A stretch of 64,000 bases of DNA from Metellina segmentata (lineage: Eukaryota > Arthropoda > Arachnida > Araneae > Tetragnathidae). Both the position numbers and the translations under genes were made by a program. The DNA lies in the NCBI GenBank assembly GCA_947359465.1, contig OX375878.1:90990377-91054376 (forward strand), read 5' to 3'. How positions within the stretch are numbered: the stretch's first letter is position 1; each line of letters starts with the position of its first letter. Positions 55,885 through 64,000 of the stretch are shown here, one piece after another. The notes under the pieces were generated by a model. The model saw only the letters and a list, made by a program, of their open reading frames with translations. It had not been told where the DNA came from and searched no databases.

Positions 55885-56294
55885 CCCTTGAAGTGGTTTC
55901 GACGAGGTATCTCGTCTATCTAACCCTGAAGAATTTTGCTAGCGGCGAGATATCTCGTCATTAATGATGGCGCCGATTTTTTATGGTGACGAGATCCAGA
56001 TCTGGTCAGCTTTCTCTTAGATATGAGATGTCCGGTCCATCAAGATCGGGTAAGCTATCTTCTTGTTACGAGATATCTCGTCCATCAAAATATTGCGGAT
56101 TTTTTCATGAGGACGATATATTTCGTCCATCAAAATATTGCTGATTTTTTTATGAGGACGATCTATCTCGTCCATCGAATATTACTGGATATTTTTATGA
56201 GGACGAGATAGACATGTGTCATTTTTCTTCTGACGAGATATCTCGTTTATTAAGATCTGGTCAGTTTTGCTCGTCTAGACAACCAACGGGAAAG
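55885..56294. mobile_element. TTAA-bounded element filled with satellite monomers, 410 bp
   Basis: The left boundary is TTAA (55881-55884) then CCCTTGAAGTGGTTTCGACG; the right boundary in reverse complement is TTAA (56295-56298) then CTTTCCCGTTGGTTGTCTAG. It holds about eight monomers, with CGAGATATCTCG at about 55932, 56066 and 56234, and AGATCTGGTCAG twice. The 62-codon open frame inside only reflects the repeat. Confidence 0.7.
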
Positions 56295-56412
56295 TTAATT
56301 TACAGTCGAACAGAAATGTAAAGAAGTTAGTGGCTCTTAAAAACCTTTATGCATAGAAAATATTTATAAAAACTAGCAACTTACCCCAGCCTTGTTTTCG
56401 CGTTAATGTTTC

Positions 56413-56416
<4 letters not shown>

Positions 56417-56473
<57 letters not shown>
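56417..56473. repeat. (TA)n microsatellite
   Basis: About 57 bp of uninterrupted AT dinucleotides, followed by a short GC-rich segment with a repeated CGACATGCAGAGAGC / TGACATGCAGAGAGC motif at 56493-56531. Confidence 0.95.
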
Positions 56474-56477
<4 letters not shown>

Positions 56478-56792
56478 GAGCACTCACCGAAGCGACATGC
56501 AGAGAGCAAACCCTGAAGTGACATGCAGAGAGCTCACCCCGGAACGCACCCGATCTGAAGTGAAGTGACCACGAGGGAAAAGACCGGCTGTGGGGAATAA
56601 TGACAGCTAACTGTGACCAGGCAGTGCGTGAGAGACGAGCGGAGATGAAGGACGCTTTTCCGCAAGCTGTGCTGATCATGATTAATTTACCGAGCTAATG
56701 GCTAACTTTACATTTTATAATTCTAAACTACTAACCCCCCCCCTAGACACCAGTAAATACATTGTTTAAACGTCTCCCTGTCTCATCACTAC

Positions 56793-56793
56793 T

Positions 56794-56838
<45 letters not shown>
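56793..56838. repeat. (AC)n(AT)n compound microsatellite
   Basis: CACACAC run changing into ATATAT just upstream of the SINE at 56856. Confidence 0.95.
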
Positions 56839-56855
56839 CTTCTTCCTTCACCAGA

Positions 56856-57198
56856 GCCGACCAACCGGTATAGTGGTTAAGGTGTTAGCCTATGGATCGG
56901 AAGGTTCCTGGTTCGAATCCGGGTTCGGGCATGGATGTTTTGTAAACGTATGGTGTAGAGGCGGCTGGTGCACCTTAAATCTGTCGTGGCCGAAAGTCCT
57001 CACGTTGGGTTGGCGTGGAAGTTTGGAGAGTGGGGTGCCAGCTCAGGTGTTGCTTCGTCATCTGACCGTGGTTCAAAATTACGAGGTGTTGTCCTCGAAT
57101 CTTTCCCTCAAGGGACTGATCCCGGACCGTCGTCAATAGCCCGTTGTGTTGCTCTAGTACGACGTTAACTAAAATTACCATTACCAAAATTACCATTA
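56856..57198 (+). mobile_element. Full-length type-A SINE, reference copy, 11-bp target duplication
   Basis: The best-preserved copy (343 bp). The head is GCCGACCAACCGGTATAGTG then GTTAAGGTGTTAGCC (box A-like) and GGTTCCTGGTTCGAATCCGG (box B), resembling the D- and T-arms of a tRNA. The body follows, GGCGGCTGGTGCACCTTAAA to GTTGCTCTAGTACGACGTTA, and then the tail AACTAAAATTACCATTACC. CCTTCACCAGA flanks it at 56845-56855 and 57199-57209. A pol III transcript is expected. Frames of up to 125 codons across it are not genes. Confidence 0.95.
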
Positions 57199-57209
57199 CC
57201 TTCACCAGA

Positions 57210-57529
57210 ATATTGTGATATTTGAACCGGTAAAGTTCACTCTTTTATTTTTGTGTGAAAGGTATTTAGTATTGGTACCTTTTTTAATTCATTTATCACG
57301 AATCAAAAATAAAACCTCTAAATGGGATAGAGCTAAAGAAAGAAAGGTATAGTATAATATATAATTTTTATAATTACCGCTTTTTATACAAAAAATTATA
57401 TTTTCTTGTTCTGTATTGTGTGTTTCACACATTTTTAATGCTGATATGTTTAAAAGTAACGGAAATACTATAAAACGTGTAGATCCATAATCAAAATATT
57501 CGGTCATAGAGGTAGAGTAAAATACGAAA
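57210..57529. other. AT-rich spacer, nothing recognised
   Basis: No repeat or coding match. Confidence 0.5.
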
Positions 57530-57795
57530 TCCGCACAACGGCTATTGATGAAGGTATGGGATCATACCCAAATGAAGAGATCCCAGGACAACAAATAATT
57601 TTGAACGAATGTCAGATGACGGGATCACGCCTTAGCTGGCACACAACTCTTCAAACCTCCACATCACGCTAACGTGAGTACATTCGAGGTGACGACAGAT
57701 TTCAAATACACCCGTCCTCTTTTTTCACGACTACTTTTGGTTGGATTCGAACTCGCAACCGTTGCTTATCCATTAATCTTTCAATCGAACTACAA
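57530..57795 (-). mobile_element. Type-B SINE, diverged
   Basis: CGGCTATTGATGAAGGTATG, GGACAACAAATAATTTTGAA and CTTAGCTGGCACACAACTCT, then CATCACGCTAACGTGAGTAC and a head reading in sense GGTTGCGAGTTCGAATCC (box B-like). Confidence 0.75.
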
Positions 57796-59068
57796 GAGAG
57801 TTTGAAAGAAAATTATACGTTTATGTGTAGGGACAGCTTATCGGAGGTTTGTACGTGGGCAGCTAATCTCATTACAATCCGATCTTTGAAAGAGCAATGT
57901 ACCAGTTTTTGCATCTTGTTTTATTCTTTATTCACCATTTTGGAAGATTTTTGACAGCAGGTTTATTTATATTTTATCAGTATAATTGTTTTTAAATCAT
58001 AAATTCATTTTTTTTTGTCTTTAGGAGAGTGAAACTCGTCTAAGTTGCTGTTATCGTTCTGCGCTATAACTCATGTGCTGAATAGTTAATTAAAACACCA
58101 TGCAAAGCAAGCAACCAGTCACGTCACCCTGAAACTATACACCATTAAAAAGAAACCACTGCGCTTCCATTAACTTTCAGCAAGGGCTAGCAAAGGTCTG
58201 CTTAAGTCTGCGGCCGCCGACATGGTAAACTAATTCCGTAGCCATCTGCTGCAATTGCATTCAGTGGCGTCTGCTATCTGTAGGATAGAGAATGCAATCT
58301 AATCAATTGAGCAGTTGTCATCTGGGAATGGAGCAAAAGGAAGCGAGCAAATCTATAGGTTTTCCGGCCGCCAGGTCCACACGTGCACCTGAGATCCCCT
58401 TGATTTGATTACGATCGTTCCAATATGCTCTATGTGGCGGGGGCCTTCGTCGCCGTTTGGCTTCTTTTTGATCGAAGAGTCATTTACTTAGATATAAAAG
58501 TAGAATCAGAAGTCATGAACTTAATGTGATTAATTTGGCCAATGTATGGTGTGGTCTTGCGTGTGGTCTGCTTTTCTCCTTACTCTACGTCAAGGAGGGG
58601 GGGGGGGCTCAAATCTGAATGTGAGGTTTAGTAAGAATTCTATGAATCCACTAAGATCTGTCATTTCTCAATAGTTACTTAGTTGAAAGGTAATGATCGG
58701 ATTATTGTGATTAATTTTTTGAATGATCTCAAACGGATCTTTTTTATTTGTTCAAAGGGTGACTGAAATCTAAATGAGAGGTTTGGTAAGAATTATCTAA
58801 ATCATCGAAGATCTCCCTGTCATTTGGAAACAAAATGCTTGTTATATCTCAATAATTAGTTAGTTGAAAGGTCGCAAAGTGATTAATGTATTCAGTGATC
58901 TCGTTGGCACCTTTTTATTTATTGTTTAAAGGGTTTGAAAATAAACTACTGCATTTCTCAATTATTCCTTAATTTGTAGGGTACTTAATGTGGTTATTCT
59001 AGTTCATAAACTTATATGTTATCAGTTTTTCCTAATAGTATGTGAAAGGGAGTCTAAATATTAAAGTC
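57796..59068. other. Low-copy stretch, no gene recognised
   Basis: 58.14-58.46 kb is GC-richer (GTCTGCGGCCGCCGAC and GGCGGGGGCCTTCGTCGCCG) and has no repeat similarity to the rest of the window. It could be a conserved or regulatory segment. A G-run lies near 58.59 kb. Confidence 0.35.
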
Positions 59069-59072
59069 TTAA

Positions 59073-59259
59073 CCCTCCAAGTGGTTATCTCTAAGTGGTT
59101 ATACCAAGAGATATCTCGAGATATATCAAAATTTGACCAATTTTCCTAATGACGAGATATTCCGTCATCATGAAACTGACGGCTTTTTTTACGATGGCCA
59201 CATGGTCAGTTTTCTTTTAATGACGAAATATCCATCAAGAGCTGGTCAATTTTGCAACT

Positions 59260-59329
<70 letters not shown>

Positions 59330-59361
59330 TCTTGTCTATTATACTTGGTTGGAATTGACTG
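59073..59361. mobile_element. TTAA-bounded satellite element with internal (TA)n
   Basis: The left boundary is TTAA (59069-59072) then CCCTCCAAGTGGTTATCTCT. Monomers include AGATATCTCGAGATATATC and GACGAGATATTCCGTCATCA. A (TA)n run of about 60 bp lies at 59262-59322. The right boundary in reverse complement reads TTAA (59362-59365) then CAGTCAATTCCAACCAAG, a weaker match. Confidence 0.55.
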
Positions 59362-59365
59362 TTAA

Positions 59366-59700
59366 CTCCTCATCCGATTTATACGATCATAAAGAATTCA
59401 GAATATGTATCTGAATCTTTCACGAGACTGTTTCAAAAATGCCTATTAAACACTTTTAATTTCACACCATTTTATGTGATTTTGTACTATTAATGTATTG
59501 TAACAACACTAATGCTAAAATGTTTTTCAATCGTAAAATGCACGTTTATGCATGAATTATTGTTCATATTACTAAAGGGCCACTTGATTCGAAATCGGGT
59601 AGAAATTATCTCAGCAGTTCTATTGTAACAAAAACTCCCTTAGTGTGTTCAAGAGTTACTACAATCTACTACGATTGAATGAATTATTGCCAATTAATTG
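59366..59700. other. AT-rich spacer, nothing recognised
   Basis: No feature that I can support. Confidence 0.5.
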
Positions 59701-59715
59701 TACATTTCAAAGTAG

Positions 59716-60017
59716 GTAATGGTAATGGTAATGGTAATGGTAATTTTAGCTAACGTCGTACCAGAGCAACACAACGGGCTATTGACAACGGTCCAGGATC
59801 AGTGCCTTAAGGGAAAAATCCGAGGACAACACCTCGTAATTTTGAACCACGGTCAGATGACGAAGCAACACCTGAGCTGGCACCCCACTCTCCAAACTTC
59901 CACGCCAACCCAACGTGAGGACTTTCGGCCTAGGCAGATTTCAGGTGCACCAGCCGCCTCTACACCATACGCTTACAAACATCCATGCCCGGACCCGGAT
60001 TCGAGAGGCTAACACTT
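59716..60017 (-). mobile_element. Type-A SINE with 15-bp target duplication and a deletion in the head
   Basis: TACATTTCAAAGTAG flanks it at 59701-59715 and 60018-60032. The tail is four GGTAAT units. In the head, CCCGGATTCGA is joined directly to GAGGCTAACAC; about 25 bp around the box B 5' side present in other copies are missing, and the copy stops within box A. It could not be pol III-competent on its own. Confidence 0.92.
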
Positions 60018-60032
60018 TACATTTCAAAGTAG

Positions 60033-60818
60033 ATGTTATTGGAAATATGTGCATCAGATCAAAGAGCAAATAAAATTACATCCGTCAAATTTTATTTCTT
60101 TTAGTCATGAACCTAACTAAGCAAAATAAAATGACACGGAATTTTTTTTTTGTGAAATAACAATTTACTACTAAATTAACCATTTATATTATTTAATAAA
60201 ACTGTTCTGCAAATATGAAATGATGTGATGCAATAATATTTTAGAATGTTATCGCCATTATCAACTTTATACTCTGAGGTTTCAACAACAAAAATGTAAA
60301 ATGGTATTTATGTTAAGAACATTAACAAACATTAATTTCTATCGAATGTGAATTTAGTCAACGTTTAACTATTCTAGTAACTTTGCATTTTCATTTTCAT
60401 TCATTGAACTTAAATTAGTCTAAATAAGCGGGTTCTCCACTTCGAATATCACTCTGCAGTTCCCTAATTAATTCTGCATTTTCATTCATGTCTTCAATGC
60501 ATTCTTTTGTTCAATGAAAACGGGATTCAATTACTCATAAACATCTTCTGAAAGCAAAACAGGGGAATAATTGTTATCGTGGTAAATCAAGGACAATGAA
60601 TGGGTCTTTTAAGGTTTCTAGAATTCTATCCAATAATGTTGTTTACCAAATCCAAAAATTATATCTCCATCCGTCTATGAGAAAGATTTTCAATGTGAAC
60701 AAACAAAACCCAAAGGGTCAGTGCAGATTTTACCCCAAATGTCAAATTTTCTCGAATAATACAAATTGGGGTTACCATTTAAAATGTAGTTTTTTGTCGT
60801 TTTGATAACGTTTGACGT
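60033..60818. other. AT-rich stretch, no gene recognised
   Basis: A 69-codon frame at 60596 (MNGSFKVSRILSNN start) has no recognisable motif. Confidence 0.4.
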
Positions 60819-60822
60819 TTAA

Positions 60823-61715
60823 CCATTCGGGTGATGGTCTAAACGAGGTAGATTCGTCGTGAACTAAACTGACCAGATATTGATCTCATCATCGTGTAAG
60901 TTCACTAGAACTTTATTTTTTTTAATTTTAACTTTAAAAATCCAGTTTTTTTCACAGTAGGTCATTGGTTTGTGCTTAAGACTATTTCAGTGAAAAAAAA
61001 ATCATATTCAACTAAATATTAACTAGGTAATTAAGATAGAATGAGCTAATCAGCATGTTTTTTGAACAGTGATATCTCAAATTCTAATTTGTCTAGAAAG
61101 ACAATTCTAGTCGGAAATCATTTCCAATATTATTCTTCATGTTTTGACCCTCAATCAAGTTTCTTGAGAGAAAAAGTTTTCTGTTACAGCTCTTTTCGCC
61201 AAGAATGCATAAAAGAATTTTGATTTTTTCTGGAAATTGAGGATTTAAAAATTTATTAAAATTTATTTCTTAACTAATAACTTTGATTGAGGGTCAAAAC
61301 ATCCGCTGTATTATGTAGATTGTAATGATACAAAAATAATTATAATGTATTAATTTATTATTGAGTTATCACTGTTTGAACAAAGCATACTATTGCAAAA
61401 ACTTGTTTCTTCATAAATTGAGTTTAAAGTTTTAGAAATACGTCTGTTCATGGTGACAATACCTACGGAAACCCTTGTAACTAGAAAACTATTTCGAATA
61501 TTTTCAAGATCTTGGCATCGTTTGAAAGCTAAGGAATTGAAGAATATTTTAAAGCAATACAAAAAATTTAGACTTTCTGTTGGATTTTCAGGATTTTTAG
61601 TGTGTACATACACCTTAAACAAAATCGGCAATATATTGATGACGAGATGTCTTGTCATGAACGAATTTGGTCAGATCTGGATAGACGAGATATCTCGGCG
61701 AAACCACTTAGGTGG
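60823..61715. mobile_element. 893-bp TTAA-bounded element with satellite monomers at both ends
   Basis: The left boundary is TTAA (60819-60822) then CCATTCGGGTGATGGTC; the right in reverse complement is TTAA (61716-61719) then CCACCTAAGTGGTTTCGCCG. Satellite monomers occur only near the edges (60845-60895 and 61635-61700, including GACGAGATATCTCGGC). The ~700-bp interior is non-satellite and contains an inverted pair, TTTTGACCCTCAATCAAGTT at about 61142 and its complement at about 61283. Open frames of 89-102 codons on both strands have no motif. Confidence 0.5.
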
Positions 61716-61774
61716 TTAATCTAGTTAATCTCAATCAATCATTTAACAATTTTAATTAATTTTTTGGAATTTTT

Positions 61775-61900
61775 AGTGCTGAAGTCGTGTTTGAAAAGCA
61801 AACCAACTGATGTCACCTTCAGAAAACGTACAAGGAACGTGTATCTCCACAGAACCATTCTCGCGAATTACTAACCGTCAACTTGACAGAGAAGATGACT
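61775..61900. repeat. Interspersed repeat copy
   Basis: AGTGCTGAAGTCGTGTTTGA then AAAGCAAACCAACTGATGTC parallels 25403 and 54689. Confidence 0.5.
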
Positions 61901-62034
61901 CTCAGTTTTCACTTCTTTTTATACTCCATACAAAGGGTACATAAAACCTGATTTTGATCTTGTCCATTGACTGATACATGTATAAATGGTTTAAATAGAA
62001 TATTATGCATTTTTGAGCTTAAATAAGTATTGAT

Positions 62035-63231
62035 CCTCCGTGAAATGTTGACCAGTGGTATCTCGTCCATCAATATCTTACCAATTATGTTAATGACAAG
62101 ATATCTCATCATCATGATACTGTTAATTTTTTTCTGATTAAGATTTGATCAGTTTTCTTCTGATGACGAGATACCATCTGATGAGATATGATCCTCCATC
62201 ACGATTTTGCCAGTTTTGTGAATGACGAGCCATCGTTAAGATCTGACGAGTTTCGTAAACCATGTGATATCTCGTCATCAAGATGTTGTCAATTTTTTGT
62301 CATCAAGGTCAGGTCAGTTTTTTTCTTATGACGAGATATGATCATCCATCACGATTTTGCAAGTTTTGTGAATGATGAGATACCTTGGCCATCGTTGAGA
62401 TCTGGCGAGTTTCGTAAACGATGAGATATCTCGCCATCAAGATGCTGTCAACTTTTTTACGATCAATATCTGATATATTTTCTTCTAATGACGAGATACT
62501 ATCTCGTCCATCACGATTTTCCCAGTTTTGTGAACGACGAGTCATCGTTAAGATCTGACGAGTTTCGTAAACGATATGATATCTCGTCATCAAGATGCTG
62601 TCAATTTTTTGTGATCAAGATCTGGTCAGTTTTCTTCTAATGACGAGTTATGATCATCCATCACGATTTTGCCAGTTTTATGAATGATGAGATACCTCGG
62701 CCATCGTTGAGATCTGGCGAGTTTCGTAAACGATGAGATATCTCGTCATCAAGATGCTGTCAACTTTTTTACGATCAAGATCTGATAAATTTTCTTCTAA
62801 TGACGAGATACTATCTCGTCCATCACGATTTTGCTAGTTTCGTGAATGATGAGATACCTCGGCCATCGTTGAGATCTGGCGAGTTTCGTAAACGATGAGA
62901 TATCTCGTCATCAAGATGCTGTCAACTTTTTTACGATCAAGATCTGATAAATTGTCTTCTAATGACGAGATACTATCTCGTCCATCACGATTTTGCCAGT
63001 TTTGTGAATGACGGTTTGCCAGTTTTGTGAACGAGATATCTCGACCATCGTTAAAATCTGTCGAGTTTCGTAAGCCATTAGATATCTCGTCATTAAGATA
63101 CTGCTCAATTTCGTATGGCGACGAAATCCAGATCTGGCCAATTTTCTTCTCATGACTAGATATCTTGTCCATCACGATTTGTTCAATAGTGGTTGTAGCG
63201 AGATATCTCGTCCAAGCCACCAGATGTGAAC
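62035..63231 (+). repeat. Second large satellite array, ~155-162-bp higher-order units
   Basis: AAGATG(C/T)TGTCAA recurs at 62282, 62441, 62594, 62753 and 62915 (spacings 159, 153, 159 and 162). The monomers are those of the 50-kb array in the opposite orientation (GATCAAGATCTGGTCAGTTT then TCTTCTAATGACGAGAT). They are combined into a different higher-order unit with CCATCACGATTTTGCCAGTT and GTTGAGATCTGGCGAGTTTC. The right edge, in reverse complement, reads GGTTCACATCTGGTGGCTTG then GACGAGATATCTCG, like the other array termini. Open frames of 64-128 codons here are repeat artefacts. Confidence 0.9.
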
Positions 63232-64000
63232 CTCGAAGAGTTTATTTGGGGTTTTTTTTTGTGTGATTTAGAGAAATATTTAACGTATATACGTCAAATT
63301 AAGCCCAGCTTCTTCAAAGCAGAAAACTTTTGTTTTGTAAACTGGTATCTAAAAGAGAGAAATAAATGTTTGAGGAAAAATTGCTTTATAATCTGATTAA
63401 GTTATAACTTGTAATTCAAGAGCTTATCAAGATGAATAAATACTTTGATAAAAGCATGCTAATAATGGACGGAGGATTACATTTTCCATTTCGTTGGATT
63501 CATACTTTTCCTAGCATCTGCAACAAATTTGTTATTCAAATAAAATTTGTTTATTCTCATTCATCAAATGCCTTATGTTTCATATAATGACAAAAACCTC
63601 ATCAACTTTTATTTCATTGCTAATTCTATTGATAGAGAATTATGTATAATCGGATTGTCGTAAGTATGCTTTTCATCTTATTTTCATCTTCATCACCTTC
63701 TAAACTTACTTTTGGGCTAAAAAAATAATACTTCCAAATTTGAGATCCTAACACAATGAATTTCGGATCGAAATGCGACTACATTATGTTTCTTGTCTTT
63801 GTTTTTAATTTTTACGAATTTCGTATATGTTTTGTTTATTTAAATCCCTATCATCAAACTAAACATTTATAACTTTTTTGTTAATATGTGCCCTTACTTT
63901 ATGCACAAATTATTTAAAATTATTTGTTGCACATTTTCTTTTCTTTTGGATGTCTCTCTCAGTAATGAAATAAATAATAAAACTCAATCTAAAGAGAATT
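63232..64000. other. AT-rich stretch, no gene recognised
   Basis: Nothing that I can name up to the window end. Confidence 0.5.

Noticed and set aside
56762..57139. 125-codon ORF across microsatellite and SINE
   Set aside because: Encodes TH and YI dipeptide runs followed by translated SINE; no coding signal.
62342..63220. 64-128-codon minus-strand ORFs with repeated peptide motifs (MTRYLIVYETRQIS type)
   Set aside because: They arise from reading the satellite array in frame; frame and peptide follow the DNA repeat and break where the period changes.

Overview
The window is AT-rich eukaryotic DNA made almost entirely of nested mobile elements, decayed transposase genes, tRNA-derived SINEs and tandem arrays. 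I found no convincing host gene exon. The mix of piggyBac, PIF/Harbinger, Tc1/mariner, hAT-like and Helitron pieces, plus tRNA-headed SINEs with an ATTACC-type tail, suggests an arthropod. A spider or other chelicerate is my guess, but nothing here proves it.

Layout. 0-5.3 kb: the cut end of a satellite array, a 306-bp MITE with CAG termini and TA target duplication, and a diverged 554-bp tandem duplication. 5.3-16.15 kb: a nest of elements. TTAA-flanked ends matching piggyBac enclose a broken piggyBac transposase that is itself cut by a 487-bp hAT-like MITE with an exact 8-bp target duplication and by a SINE. In the right subterminal repeats of that piggyBac sits a 6-kb PIF/Harbinger element with 44-bp identical terminal inverted repeats. 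It carries the only two intact-looking genes of the window: a 411-aa DDE transposase (+) and a two-exon MADF-BESS DNA-binding protein (-). Between them lies a captured fragment of a Helitron/Pif1 helicase. 16-36 kb: mostly unrecognised AT-rich sequence with an internally deleted mariner (18.9 kb), SINEs (23.2, 24.3 and 24.8 kb), a 1-kb pyrimidine-rich tract (26-27 kb) and a Tc1-type pseudogene (31-32 kb). 36-48.4 kb: a ~250-bp tandem module containing tRNA-Arg-like pseudogenes, a 50-60-bp minisatellite, and a dense SINE graveyard in which an internally deleted Tc1 element interrupts a SINE. 49.4-53.3 kb: about 20 copies of a 136-bp higher-order satellite, flanked by diverged direct repeats. 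53-64 kb: low-copy sequence, SINEs, (TA)n tracts and more arrays of the same satellite.

The feature I find most unusual is this satellite. Its 40-46-bp monomer contains the palindromic core CGAGATATCTCG (best form GACGAGATATCTCGTC). It occurs at seven or more places, and several of the arrays end in inverted TTAACCCT...GTGG-type termini, as if the arrays travel inside TTAA-targeting (piggyBac-like) non-autonomous elements.

The Harbinger pair is the one functional system visible. In this superfamily the DDE nuclease and its DNA-binding partner (Myb- or MADF-type) act together on the terminal repeats, and both reading frames here look intact.
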